A stretch of DNA of 64,000 bases, taken from the NCBI RefSeq assembly GCF_002234405.1, contig NZ_NMQT01000112.1, forward strand, positions 53,265-117,264, in the 5' to 3' direction. Both the position numbers and the translations under genes were made by a program. This stretch comes from Amycolatopsis thailandensis (GTDB taxonomy: Bacteria; Actinomycetota; Actinomycetes; Mycobacteriales; Pseudonocardiaceae). Positions 23,932 through 32,997 of the stretch are shown one piece after another. A model generated the notes under the pieces. That model saw only the letters and a program-made list of their open reading frames with translations, ran no database searches and had not been told where the DNA came from. The stretch's first letter is position 1. Every line of letters begins with the position of its first letter.

Positions 23932-26682
23932 TCATCGCCTCTGGGAATGAGTTCTGGAGCGCTCCGGCGAGCGGCCGTCACGCCAGGTGGAAGGGTCGGG
24001 GTGGAAGAGCCGCCGTCCGCCGAACTTCAGGCGGATGAGGAAAGCGAGCTGGCCGGAGATCCCCGCTCCGTAGCCACTGGTGACGTCCTTGCCGCCTTCG
24101 TCCGGCAGTACGGCCCGGCCGTTCCGGTAGATCCGGCGCGCCCACATCAACTGCGCGATCGACTCCGCCCAGGCCCGGTAGGCCGGGTCGCCGGTCGCCC
24201 CGGCCAGATCGAGCAGGAAGTCGCCGTTGCCGGGAAGCCCGTGACAGTAGGCGGTTCCCGCCCACTGCCGGGTCGCCATCACCGCACGGGCCGCGCCGAT
24301 CGAAGCTTCGAGATAACGCTCGTCCCCGGTCACGGTGTAGAGACGGCACAGGAACGTGCCGATTCCCGCGGAACCGTTGCACCACCACACCGGCGCCCGC
24401 GACGCCCCGGGACAGTCCGGCCAGTGCATCGCCCCGGCGTCGACACTCGACGCGGTCAGCAACGTGTCACCGCAGCGTCGGGCGGCGTCGGCGAAGTCTT
24501 CACGTCCGGCTGCTCCCGCCGCGGCGAGCAGGAACGCGCCGATCCCGGCCACGCCGTGGGCGAAGCCGTACGACCGATAGCCGGCGAGGTCCGAGTCGAA
24601 CGACATCGGGATCGTCCACAAGAGACCGTCGGAGCCCGGATTCGCGGCGGCCAGCACGGACTCGGCACAGTGGACCGCGCGCCGTGCCAGCTCCGCGTCG
24701 CCGGTCTCACCGGCCAGGTAGAGGAAGCAAGTGCCCAGCCCCGAGAGCCCGTGGGTGATGTCGGGGTTCGGCCAGGCCATGATGAGGTTCTTGACCAGCC
24801 GCAGGGCCCGGTCGGTGAGGTCGGAGCGGCCCAGTGCCCGGCCCGCGTCGAACAACGCCCAAGCCGTCCCGGAGAAACCGAAGTACAAGCCGGGAAGACG
24901 ATGGTGCTGATCGTCGAGATGCCGGAGTATCCGGGGCAGCACGATGTCGTAAAGCCTTTCGACGTGCATGTCGTTCTCGCTGAGCTTCGCCAGGACGGCG
25001 AGCGTGCCCGCGAGACCGTGCTGGACGGAACAGGGTTCGTTCAGCTCCCCGAACCCGGTCTCGGGCCAAGGTCTCGGGGCGGCTTCGGACGCGGCCGTCT
25101 CGACCAGGTACCCGAGTGCGCCCTCGACGAGTTCGTCCCACTGCTCCGGGGACCAGAGCAGTTCCCTCGACCTGGTGAGCGCCGGTGCGGGGCTTTCGGT
25201 CAGCGCGATGACCTCCGCCAGGCTCATCCGCTCGGCGGGGTCGGTGCGCACGAGCCCCTTGATCACCCGGCTCAACGTCCGTGAGACGGGCCGGGACAAC
25301 GGCGGGGCGAGCCATTCGGCCACTCGTTCCTCCAGCGGACGTACCTCGGGGAGATCCTCGGCGAAGTCGGGATTCACATGGGCGATCTGATGCAGGAGCG
25401 TGGCTCCGAGACTGAAGAGGTCCGCTGACGGCTGCGGGTCCGCGCAGGCGAACTGCTCGGGAGCGCTGAGCCCCGGGGTTCCGCTGCCGGCGCCGAGCAC
25501 CACCCACCCGGCCGGTTTCCCGACGCGGACGGCCGCGAGTTCGAGGTCGATCAGCCGCACGGAGCCGTCGGGCATGGTCAGCAGGTTGTTCGGGGTGAAG
25601 TCGCGGACGACCACGCCCCGTTGGTGCAAGCCGCGCAGCAATCGCGCGAGCTTTCCTGCCAATGCGGCACTTTCGACAGTGCCGAGCTGTCCTTCGCCGT
25701 CGCGCAGCACGCCGTCGACCCGCTCACGGAATCCCTTGCCGTCCAGGAATTCCTCGACCAGGAAAACGTGTTCCCGCTGCTCGAAAAGGTCGACGTATTC
25801 CGGAACGAGTCCGGTACCGGCGAGGTGCCGCAACACGAACGCCTCGTGCCGCAGGTAGTCACGCGCGTCGAGCCCTTCGCGATCCGTGCCGACGTGTGGC
25901 CGAGCTTCCTTGACGATGACCTCGCGGCTCGTCTCCCGGTCCAGCGCGCGGTAGACGCCGCCCTTGTTCGCGTGGCGGACCACCCGCGTGACCTCGTACC
26001 GGCCTTCCGGCAGCACCGACGTCACCGTGGTGGAGTCCTCGTTGCCGAACGGGTCCGGGAGCCAGGACGGGGCCTGGAAGAAACCCTGGCTCCGGTCCTC
26101 CACCGGCGCACCGTTCTCGTCGAGGACGCAATCGCGATAGCCACCGTCAGGGGTCAGCATCCGGTAACCGTCGAAAGCCCCATAGCGGTAATGGACCAGG
26201 CTTCCCGGGCGATACCGGGCATCGGAAAGGATCGCCGGACCGGACAGACCGGAAGTCGCTTCGTGCAGCTTCTCGGCGAGTTCCAGCAAAGAATCACGAT
26301 CCGGCGGATAGACGGTGATGAATTTACCGGAATTGCCACGAGGGCACCGGAAGTCGTTGAGTTTCAGCACGTCGGCCGACGTGGAGGCGAATTTGAACTG
26401 CGCCGAAGAGGCGAGCAGGATCGGCAAACAGGCCTGCAACACCCAGGGCGCGGACAGCACCGTGGCCGAAACGTGCAGCTTCCAGCCCTGGACACGGGGC
26501 TCTTCCACCGGCGGGCGCAGGCAGGTCCAGTTGTCGGAACGTTCGAGCAGCCAGCCGGAAAGCACACTGTCCGCCAGGGAATCGGCAACCAGTTCGCCGG
26601 GTTCCGGGAAATCCACTGACAGCGCCACCGTTCGCGGCATGGCCTGGAGATCGTCTTCTTCACGAACAAGCGGGAGAGCCAT
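23932..26682 (-). CDS. Class IV lanthipeptide synthetase LanL (lyase-kinase-cyclase)
   Basis: 916 residues. Residues ~1-190 are the phosphoSer/Thr lyase domain (FKFASTSADVLKLNDF, GNSGKFITVYP). Residues ~210-500 form a Ser/Thr kinase: Gly-rich HANKGGVYRAL, lysine in VIVKEA, catalytic loop VVRDFTPNNLL, metal site IDLE. The last ~400 residues are a LanC-like cyclase with repeating GxxG helices. WWCNGSAG (C768) and YCHGLPG (C813-H814) are the zinc ligands; their presence makes it class IV and not class III (family knowledge). ATG 26682 has GAGGA six bases upstream. It is divergent from a LAL regulator. No clear precursor peptide gene is adjacent. Confidence 0.92.
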   Translation of the reverse strand: MALPLVREEDDLQAMPRTVALSVDFPEPGELVADSLADSVLSGWLLERSDNWTCLRPPVEEPRVQGWKLHVSATVLSAPWVLQACLPILLASSAQFKFASTSADVLKLNDFRCPRGNSGKFITVYPPDRDSLLELAEKLHEATSGLSGPAILSDARYRPGSLVHYRYGAFDGYRMLTPDGGYRDCVLDENGAPVEDRSQGFFQAPSWLPDPFGNEDSTTVTSVLPEGRYEVTRVVRHANKGGVYRALDRETSREVIVKEARPHVGTDREGLDARDYLRHEAFVLRHLAGTGLVPEYVDLFEQREHVFLVEEFLDGKGFRERVDGVLRDGEGQLGTVESAALAGKLARLLRGLHQRGVVVRDFTPNNLLTMPDGSVRLIDLELAAVRVGKPAGWVVLGAGSGTPGLSAPEQFACADPQPSADLFSLGATLLHQIAHVNPDFAEDLPEVRPLEERVAEWLAPPLSRPVSRTLSRVIKGLVRTDPAERMSLAEVIALTESPAPALTRSRELLWSPEQWDELVEGALGYLVETAASEAAPRPWPETGFGELNEPCSVQHGLAGTLAVLAKLSENDMHVERLYDIVLPRILRHLDDQHHRLPGLYFGFSGTAWALFDAGRALGRSDLTDRALRLVKNLIMAWPNPDITHGLSGLGTCFLYLAGETGDAELARRAVHCAESVLAAANPGSDGLLWTIPMSFDSDLAGYRSYGFAHGVAGIGAFLLAAAGAAGREDFADAARRCGDTLLTASSVDAGAMHWPDCPGASRAPVWWCNGSAGIGTFLCRLYTVTGDERYLEASIGAARAVMATRQWAGTAYCHGLPGNGDFLLDLAGATGDPAYRAWAESIAQLMWARRIYRNGRAVLPDEGGKDVTSGYGAGISGQLAFLIRLKFGGRRLFHPDPSTWRDGRSPERSRTHSQRR

Positions 26683-26892
26683 TGCGTGTCCTCGACGTGG
26701 GCGGTTTGAGGACACGAACGTAGGGCGTGACGAAACCACTCCGACAGAGCAGAACAACTACTCAGGTCCCTATTCGGACGGACCGCCGGATTACTCAATG
26801 CGAATGGAGCATCGTCGCTTGACGTATCCCGGTACCGCATCGACGCTGGGACGAAAGCGTATCCGCGGAGGACATCTGAGGGGGGTGCCACC

Positions 26893-29451
26893 TTGGATTC
26901 GACGTGGCCGCTGGTAGGTCGGCGGAGAGAGCTTTCCTCGATCGACGAAGCGCTGGCGGGGACCACCGGTGGGCTCGTCCTCGCCGGGGCGCCGGGCGTC
27001 GGGAAGACCCGGTTGCTGCGGGTCGCGATGGACCGCGCGGCCGCGGCCGGGCGCCGTGTCGAACTTCTGGCCGCGACCGGGGCGGGATCGTCGATCCCGC
27101 TCGGCGCGGTTTCCCATCTCCTGCCCGTCACCCCGTCGCCCGACGAAGAACCCGACCGCACGACACTTTTCCGGTGGGCTTCCGCAGGTTGGGACGAGGA
27201 CGGCGCGGTCCTCGCAGTCGACGACGCCCATCTGCTCGACGAGGGGTCGGCGGCGCTGGTCCATCATCTGTGCACTCACCGGCGGGTCGTCGTGGTGGCG
27301 ACCGTGGTGACCGGGGCGAGTGCGCCGGACGCGATCTTCACCTTGTGGAAGAACGGGCAAGCCCGCCGCACGGAGATCCCACCGTTGTCCGACCGTTTCG
27401 TCGACGACCTGATCGGACACGCCCTCGACGGCCACGTCCCGGCGTCCGTCCGGACCCGGCTGCGCCGACTGGCCGACGGCAACCCGTTGCACCTGCAGGC
27501 TTTGGTGCTCGACGGACTCGAATCCGGTGCGCTGACCAAGGAAAGCGGGACCTGGCGATGGCAGGGGCCGGTGGTCGGCGCGTGGCGGCTGCACGAACTC
27601 GTGGAGGCACGGCTCCACAGTTGCGACGCGGACGTGCGAGCGGTCGTCGAGCTGGTGGCCTGTGGTGAACCCTTGCCACTCGAACTGGTCGAACCCGAAC
27701 CCGGATTGCTCGCGGCCGAACGCGCCGGACTGCTCGAGGTCACCGGCGACGGACGTCGCTCCGAGGCCCGGCTCACCCATCCGATCTACGGCGAAGTGCT
27801 CCGTTCGGGCCTGAAACCTCTGCGCACCAGAGAGATCCACCGCACCTTGGCCGAGCGTCTCGGCGCGACCTCGTTGCGGCGCCGGGACGATCTGCTGCGA
27901 CTCACCACCTCGCAGCTCTCCGCCGGTCTGCGACCGAGCGTCCCCGACATGCTCGCCGCGGCCCGGCAATCCCTTGCCCGCCACGACCTCGTGCTCGCGG
28001 AACGGCTCGCGCGCGCCGCCGTCGACGCGGGTTCCGATCAGGCGCGGACCCTGCTCGCCGAAGTACTCAGCTGGTGTGGGCGGCATCAGGACGGAATCGC
28101 GGTGCTCGCGGAGAGCGGCCGGTCCGAGCCGAGCGACTGGACCACGACCAGGGCGAGGCTCCTGTACTGGGGACTCGCCCGGCACGACGAGGCCACGACG
28201 ATGCTCCCGGACGACCCGACGGTGACCCGGGCGCTGATCCTGCTCGCCGAGGGGAACTGCCAGGACGCGCTCGACATCGCGCTCAAGATCACCGACCTGG
28301 AGTCGGCGCCGATCGACGCGCGGCTCTGGGCCTTCACCACGGCGGTCAATGCCTACGCGATGCTCGGCAGGGCTTCGACGGCGCTCTCCTTCGCGCGCCG
28401 CGGCAGGTGGCTCGCGGAACGTCACGACGACCTGGTCCGCACCGGATTGCCGTACCTCCGCCTCGCCGAGGGGTACACGTTGTTGTTCGCGGGCAGGCCT
28501 TCCGAGGCACAGGACGTCGCCGAAGAAGGTGGCCAGTCGGCCGTGCGGTTCGGCGATCCCGGTCTGATCGCGGTCTGGTCCGGTCTGTCCGGGCTGATCG
28601 CCCAGCTGCGCGGTGAACTCCGTGCCGCCGTGACCTCTCTACGCGAAACCGTCGCCATCGAAACGGTGCAGGATCCGACCGGCAGCCTTCACCTGCACGA
28701 GACGCTCCTCGCCGGAACACTGGCGATGAACGGCGCGGGTGACGAAGCGGCGGAAATCCTTGACCGCGCTCATGAAGAAGACTCGGGAACGGCGGTGAAA
28801 CGGCTCTTCCGGCCGCACGCCGAAGCTCATCGTGCCTGGGTCACCGCCGCCCGCGGTGACGTGCGGGGCGCCGCGGAGATCGCGCTCGCCGGTGCGGCGC
28901 TCGCCAGGGAGGTCGGAATTCCGTGCATGGAAGCGGTCGTGCTGTACGAGGCCGCGCGGTTCGGTGCGGCGAGGCAAGTGGAGAAGCGCCTGACGGTACT
29001 CGCTGAGATTGTCGAAGGCGGCCTTGCCGTCGCCTACCGTGACGCCGCCGCCGCGCTGGCCGCGGGCGACGAACCCGGTCTGCTCGCCGCGGCGGACGCG
29101 TTCGCCGCGCTGCCCGCTCCCTTGCTCGCCGCAGAGATGCTGACAGCGGCCGGGCGAGTGGCCCAGGCCGCGGGGTATTCACGGCGAGCGGGTGCCGCCC
29201 TCGCGAGGGCACGGGAACTGGCACGACGCAGCCCGACCGCGCGGACACCGGGGCTCCTCGGGGTCGAGGGCACCCAGCAGCTCACCCCGAGGGAGCGTGA
29301 GATCGCCCGGCTGGCCGCGAGGCAGGCGACGAGCCCGGAGATCGCGCGCCGGTTGCGGTTGTCCGTCCGGACCGTGGACAACCATCTGGCCCATGTGTAC
29401 GACAAACTCGGTATTTCCGGCAGGATCGAACTCGCCACACTGTTCCGGTGA
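26893..29451 (+). CDS. LuxR family regulator, LAL type (AAA ATPase + LuxR HTH)
   Basis: 852 residues. The N-terminal ATPase has Walker A GAPGVGKTRL (near residue 30) and Walker B AVLAVDDAHLLDE (near 110); the middle ~550 residues are helical TPR-like repeats; the C-terminal LuxR HTH reads LTPREREIARLAARQATSPE, then IARRLRLSVRTVDNHLAHVY. The start is TTG 26893 after a G-rich GAGGGGGG site. LAL regulators are large ATP-dependent activators often placed in antibiotic clusters. It is divergent from lanL with 210 bp between, so it likely activates lanL and possibly the Pls operon further on. Confidence 0.93.
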   Translation: MDSTWPLVGRRRELSSIDEALAGTTGGLVLAGAPGVGKTRLLRVAMDRAAAAGRRVELLAATGAGSSIPLGAVSHLLPVTPSPDEEPDRTTLFRWASAGWDEDGAVLAVDDAHLLDEGSAALVHHLCTHRRVVVVATVVTGASAPDAIFTLWKNGQARRTEIPPLSDRFVDDLIGHALDGHVPASVRTRLRRLADGNPLHLQALVLDGLESGALTKESGTWRWQGPVVGAWRLHELVEARLHSCDADVRAVVELVACGEPLPLELVEPEPGLLAAERAGLLEVTGDGRRSEARLTHPIYGEVLRSGLKPLRTREIHRTLAERLGATSLRRRDDLLRLTTSQLSAGLRPSVPDMLAAARQSLARHDLVLAERLARAAVDAGSDQARTLLAEVLSWCGRHQDGIAVLAESGRSEPSDWTTTRARLLYWGLARHDEATTMLPDDPTVTRALILLAEGNCQDALDIALKITDLESAPIDARLWAFTTAVNAYAMLGRASTALSFARRGRWLAERHDDLVRTGLPYLRLAEGYTLLFAGRPSEAQDVAEEGGQSAVRFGDPGLIAVWSGLSGLIAQLRGELRAAVTSLRETVAIETVQDPTGSLHLHETLLAGTLAMNGAGDEAAEILDRAHEEDSGTAVKRLFRPHAEAHRAWVTAARGDVRGAAEIALAGAALAREVGIPCMEAVVLYEAARFGAARQVEKRLTVLAEIVEGGLAVAYRDAAAALAAGDEPGLLAAADAFAALPAPLLAAEMLTAAGRVAQAAGYSRRAGAALARARELARRSPTARTPGLLGVEGTQQLTPREREIARLAARQATSPEIARRLRLSVRTVDNHLAHVYDKLGISGRIELATLFR

Positions 29452-29455
29452 GCGC

Positions 29456-30183
29456 CTAGACGGCCGGTGTGATCAGGCCGTATCGGCCGTCGTACCGACG
29501 ATAGAGCACGTTGCCCCGGGCGCGTTCGAGATCGAGGAAGAAGAGGAACGGCAGACCGAGCAGGCCGAGCCGATCCACCGCGTCCTCCGTCGTCAGGACC
29601 GGCGCCGGTTGCCCGCTGACGGTCACCGCGAGCCTGAACGGGCTGAGCCGATGCGGTCCCGGCGGCGTCGACTGCGCCAACCGGTGCAGGATGGGGCCGG
29701 CGTGGTAAAGCACAGGAGGTGCATCTCGAAGAACGCGTTGTCCACAGTGGAGCGAGCGAGTGAGCAGGACTTGTGCCGGACGATCTCCCGCACGCCCTCC
29801 GGCCAGAGGGCCGTCCCGCCGGCTGGGAGATCGTGCCGCCATTCGTCAGGGTCGACACCCGGCCGCCGTCCGCGCCTGGCCTCCCAGTGGAGCACGCTCC
29901 GTTCCAGCTGGCGTCGCAACTTCGCGTCCAAGCGGTCGATCGCCTCTTCGGCGGTCGGCGCGGCGACCTGGGCTCGCAGCCGCCGCCCGCTCACATCGAG
30001 GTTCGCCTGGGCGACCACTGGCGGATTCCCGTACTCGCTCAGCCGAACCGACGCGGCGAGCACGGGACGATGGGCGAGCCCGAAAAGCCGTTTCACCTTC
30101 CGCCCGGCACGTTCGGCGAGGACGGGCGGAAGGTCACCGCGCACCGTCACCTGCACATCCGGCGTCACCTTGATCCCGGTCAT
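29456..30183 (-). pseudogene. hpf: Ribosome hibernation factor (RafH/HPF long form) with internal deletion and frameshift
   Basis: The first frame, from ATG 30183, encodes the S30AE-type N-domain (GIKVTPDVQVTVRGDL, AEEAIDRLDAKLRRQLE) and the beginning of a C-terminal S30AE_C domain (VRHKSCSLARSTVDNAFFEM). Near 29711-29718 the reading continues only in another frame (VLYHAGPILHRLAQ ... LGLPFLFFLDLERARGNVLY ... GRYGLITPAV). Mycobacterial-type RafH proteins have two S30AE_C domains; compared with them about 15-17 residues (the DFHLF part) are missing at the junction. Total length is 728 nt, one short of a multiple of three. I read this as a ~50-nt deletion inactivating the second half; a truncated product is possible. 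It ATGA-overlaps the upstream usp. Confidence 0.75.
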
Positions 30184-31083
30184 CTTCGTTCTCCCTTCAC
30201 CGAAAGCGGTTCCTCGTCGCGGATACCGAACGCGGGAACCACCCCCGGACGGACGACGGCGATCGGGCACGGCGCGCGCCCTGACGAGCCCTGATCGACC
30301 GAGCCGAGCAGGAGTCCGCCGAACCCGCTGTCGCCACGCGTCCCGACCACGATCAGGCCGGCTCGCTCGCCGTATTCCATCAACACGCGGCCAGGACGCC
30401 CCTTGACCACGAGGCACTCCGACACGACGTGCGGGAACTCCGCGGCGACACGGTCGATGTGCTTTTCCAGGGAGCGCAGGAAGAACTCGCGCGCCGCTCG
30501 AACCGCCGGGATCGATCTCGCGCCAGGTCTTGAGCACGGTCACCGGCACGCCGAGCGTCGAAGCCTCCAGGAACGCGAAGCGCACGGCGGCGGCCGAGCC
30601 GCCCCAGTCGTCCACGCCGACCAGTACCGGCCCCGACCTGGTCCGATCGCCTCGGACGACGATGACCGGGCAGTGACCGTGGACCGCGAGCGCGAGCCCC
30701 GACGATCCCAGCAGCAACCGTCCGCCACCGGTGACCCCGCGTGACCCCAGCACCACCACCGCCGCCCGCCACGACTCGTCGACGAGCAGGGCACGCGGGT
30801 CCCCGGTCCTGGTCTCGGCTTCGATCTCCAGTGTCGGCTCCGACGTCCGGGCCACCTCGGCCGCGATCTCCAATCTTCTGGCACCGGTCGCCCACATGGC
30901 CTCGCGCACCTCGGCCGCGGTGACCTCCAGGTTGGGATAGTCGTGACCCGGCGGGACACAGGCGTGGACCAGCCGCAACGGCCGTTCGCTCCGGACGGCT
31001 TCGCCCGCCGCCCAGCGCACCGCCCGCAACGCGGCTTCGGAGCCGTCGACTCCCGTCATGACGGGTTCACGCTTGCCCACCAT
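30180..31083 (-). pseudogene. Universal stress protein (two-domain) with a 1-nt frameshift
   Basis: The first frame from ATG 31083 (an in-frame GTG lies at 31089) gives domain 1 (VMTGVDGSEAALRAVRWAAG, VVLGSRGVTGGGRLLLGSSG) and the start of domain 2 up to LKTWREIDP. At 30508-30510 (CCC on the coding strand) the frame must shift by one to continue as AVRAAREFFLRSLEKHIDRV ... IVVGTRGDSGFGGLLLGSV. Removing a single C restores one USP of about 300 residues. Either a recent mutation or a base-calling error in a C-run. It lies between the flavodoxin-like gene and hpf in the same operon. Confidence 0.8.
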
Positions 31084-31099
31084 CACCACCGCTTTCCGG

Positions 31100-31624
31100 T
31101 CAGCCGATCTTCGGGGCCGCTACGAACCTTCTGCCGAGCGCCGCACCCCACTCGCGGGCGCGTTCCACCTCACCGGTGCGCAGCACCGTCCGTTGTCCGT
31201 CCATCTCGACGAAGAAACTCTCCGCGGGCACCAGCGGCACGAAGCCGAGCCGCCGCAACCTGCGCGCGGCGGTGACCGCGGCGGATCCGGTGAGCCAGCG
31301 GGGCTTTCCCAGCCGGGTGTCGAAGGTCGCGACCGGCCTGCCGCCGGACACCCGGTTCAGGGTGCCGAGCCACTCGCGGAGACCCGTACTCGAGCGCACG
31401 TCGTCCTCCGCCTGCCTTCCCGCCTCGTTCCGGCTCGACGGCCACGACAGCCCGTGCACGTGAGTCGGCCCACCGGCGACCAGCAGGTCGGTGTCCGGCG
31501 CGGACCGGGCGTCGTCGACGTTGACCACGGACACCTCCGCGAATGGCATGAGCCCGTCCCCCACGGCCTTCGCCACGCGTTCGGTGTTCCCGAACATCGA
31601 CTCGTACACCAGCATCACGCGCAT
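31100..31624 (-). CDS. Flavodoxin-domain protein
   Basis: 174 residues. MRVMLVYESMFGNTERVAKA is the flavodoxin phosphate-binding loop (S/T-x-x-G-N-T), followed by DTDLLVAGGPTHVHGLSWPS, the second FMN-contacting loop. The remainder is a helical extension (RRLRRLGFVPLVPAESFFVE). ATG 31624 has GAGGAGGAG upstream. It is the first gene of an operon with the frameshifted usp and hpf, in a locus rich in DosR-type genes, so it is probably a redox protein expressed under hypoxia or stress (inference). Confidence 0.88.
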   Translation of the reverse strand: MRVMLVYESMFGNTERVAKAVGDGLMPFAEVSVVNVDDARSAPDTDLLVAGGPTHVHGLSWPSSRNEAGRQAEDDVRSSTGLREWLGTLNRVSGGRPVATFDTRLGKPRWLTGSAAVTAARRLRRLGFVPLVPAESFFVEMDGQRTVLRTGEVERAREWGAALGRRFVAAPKIG

Positions 31625-31766
31625 CAGCGTTCTCCTCCTCGGCACGGAGCGGACAGCTCGACGATCCGGGTTTCCGCGCCGCATGGACAGGAACGAAGGG
31701 CCCTGCGAGGCAGGTCCTCCGGCCCTCCTCGGCGTCACGGGTCGCAAGAACCATGGGACCTCTCGC

Positions 31767-32762
31767 TCAAAAGCCGCGCCCGAGTACTTCGTCGACCGCG
31801 CGGCGAGGGCTGGAAGACACCGACCCGGAGGGGTGGCCGAACCGCATGAGCGCCTGCGGGAAACCGGCCAGTTCGAGGTCTTCGCACAACGCGGAACGGA
31901 CCTCGGGCAGGTGCAACGGCTGAGTCAGGACCGAGCCGACGAGACCACCGTCGACCGCGGCGAGCCAGGTGGCCTGCACCGCGTGACCGGCCGCCAGATG
32001 GTCGTACCGGGTGTCGTCGAGGGTCAAGAACACGAGCAGCGTCTCTTCGGCCAGCCGTCGCATCAGGACCGCGTTGTCCGGCAGTGCCGTGGACGGCCGG
32101 ACCAGCCCCGCCCACGGCAACGACCCCGGTGGGAGTGCCGTCGCGGCGAGGCCCACACCGTGTCGATGGGAGACCTCGTCGCGGATCGTCCACAAGGCGA
32201 GCTCGCGCTGATACCCATGGTCGTGCTGGTGGGCTTCCGCCGCGAATTCGAGCAGCTCGGCGACGCGGGTCAGTTCGAGTTCGTCGCGGATCGGCTTGGC
32301 TTCGACGCCCGCCGAAGAGGCGGCGACCACCAGCTCACCGATCCGTTGAGGTGAGACCGGCAGTCCGGAGAAGCGCCTTCGATAGCTGCGCCGCCGCTCG
32401 ATGGCCGAGTACCGGTGCAAGTCGTCGGCCGAAGGCAGCGCCCGCTCTCCCGGCGCGAGCGAGGCGACCACTTCCGGGCGTTCCGGGTCGGGGAAGGTCT
32501 CCGTGCGTGGCCCGTACCCGAGCACGCGGATGGCGATTTCCAGATTCGCGAGCGCGGCGCCGCAGGAGATCACGCGGTCGCGGCCCAGCGGATCGTGTTC
32601 CGGGAGAAGCAGGTCCCGTCGCTCGACCAGCAGCAGCCGGTCCCGCTCGAACTCCAGGAGCCACGGCTGGGTGTTGTGCACCGAAGGCGCCCGCAGCAAG
32701 GTCCGCGCCAGTACCTCGGTCTCCGCCGTGGACCAGACCTCTCGCTGCTTTCGCCGCATCAT
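31767..32762 (-). CDS. Acg-family nitroreductase-like protein
   Basis: 331 residues, matching the ~330-residue Acg family of the mycobacterial DosR regulon (family knowledge). Nitroreductase-fold segments are LARTLLRAPSVHNTQPWLLE, RRSYRRRFSGLPVSP and the late GHAVQATWLAAVDGGLVGSV. These proteins have an FMN-fold with a lid that replaces the second subunit's cofactor contacts and often lack enzyme activity. ATG 32762 has GGAGGA upstream; ATG 32759 is an alternative. It is divergent from the DevR gene, with two DosR-like boxes in between, so co-regulation by DevR is expected. Confidence 0.88.
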   Translation of the reverse strand: MMRRKQREVWSTAETEVLARTLLRAPSVHNTQPWLLEFERDRLLLVERRDLLLPEHDPLGRDRVISCGAALANLEIAIRVLGYGPRTETFPDPERPEVVASLAPGERALPSADDLHRYSAIERRRSYRRRFSGLPVSPQRIGELVVAASSAGVEAKPIRDELELTRVAELLEFAAEAHQHDHGYQRELALWTIRDEVSHRHGVGLAATALPPGSLPWAGLVRPSTALPDNAVLMRRLAEETLLVFLTLDDTRYDHLAAGHAVQATWLAAVDGGLVGSVLTQPLHLPEVRSALCEDLELAGFPQALMRFGHPSGSVSSSPRRAVDEVLGRGF

Positions 32763-32851
32763 GTTCCCGTCCTCCGCGCTCGTGCCGTGCCGGGATCCCA
32801 CCGTGCGCCGAGCCGGGGGTCCGTGCGCAGGTGCGGAAGGCTCGGATCGGC

Positions 32852-32907
32852 GGGACCTAAGCCCCGGCCTCGAACCACGGCGCTGTCCGGTGAGGGACCA
32901 AAGCCCT
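32852..32907. promoter_or_regulatory. Tandem DosR/DevR-like boxes
   Basis: GGGACCTAAGCCCC (32852-32865) and GGGACCAAAGCCCT (32894-32907) each differ from the GGGACTWWAGTCCC core of the DosR box at two to three positions. They are 42 bp apart (four helical turns), between the nitroreductase gene and the DevR gene. Paired boxes are typical of DosR-controlled promoters. Confidence 0.7.
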
Positions 32908-32997
32908 TCCACGGCAGGACGTCCAGACCGGTGTGTCACCACGGCCGCCGGAGTACGTTCGGCACACGGCCAGGACCCTGCGGCAGGAGGACGAGCC

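Noticed and set aside
23932..26682. Class III (LanKC) assignment of the lanthipeptide synthetase
   Set aside because: The cyclase retains the Cys, Cys-His zinc ligands that class III enzymes lack.
29456..31083. Programmed ribosomal frameshifting to explain hpf and usp
   Set aside because: No slippery heptamer at either junction, and hpf lacks a whole block of conserved residues, which frameshifting cannot explain.
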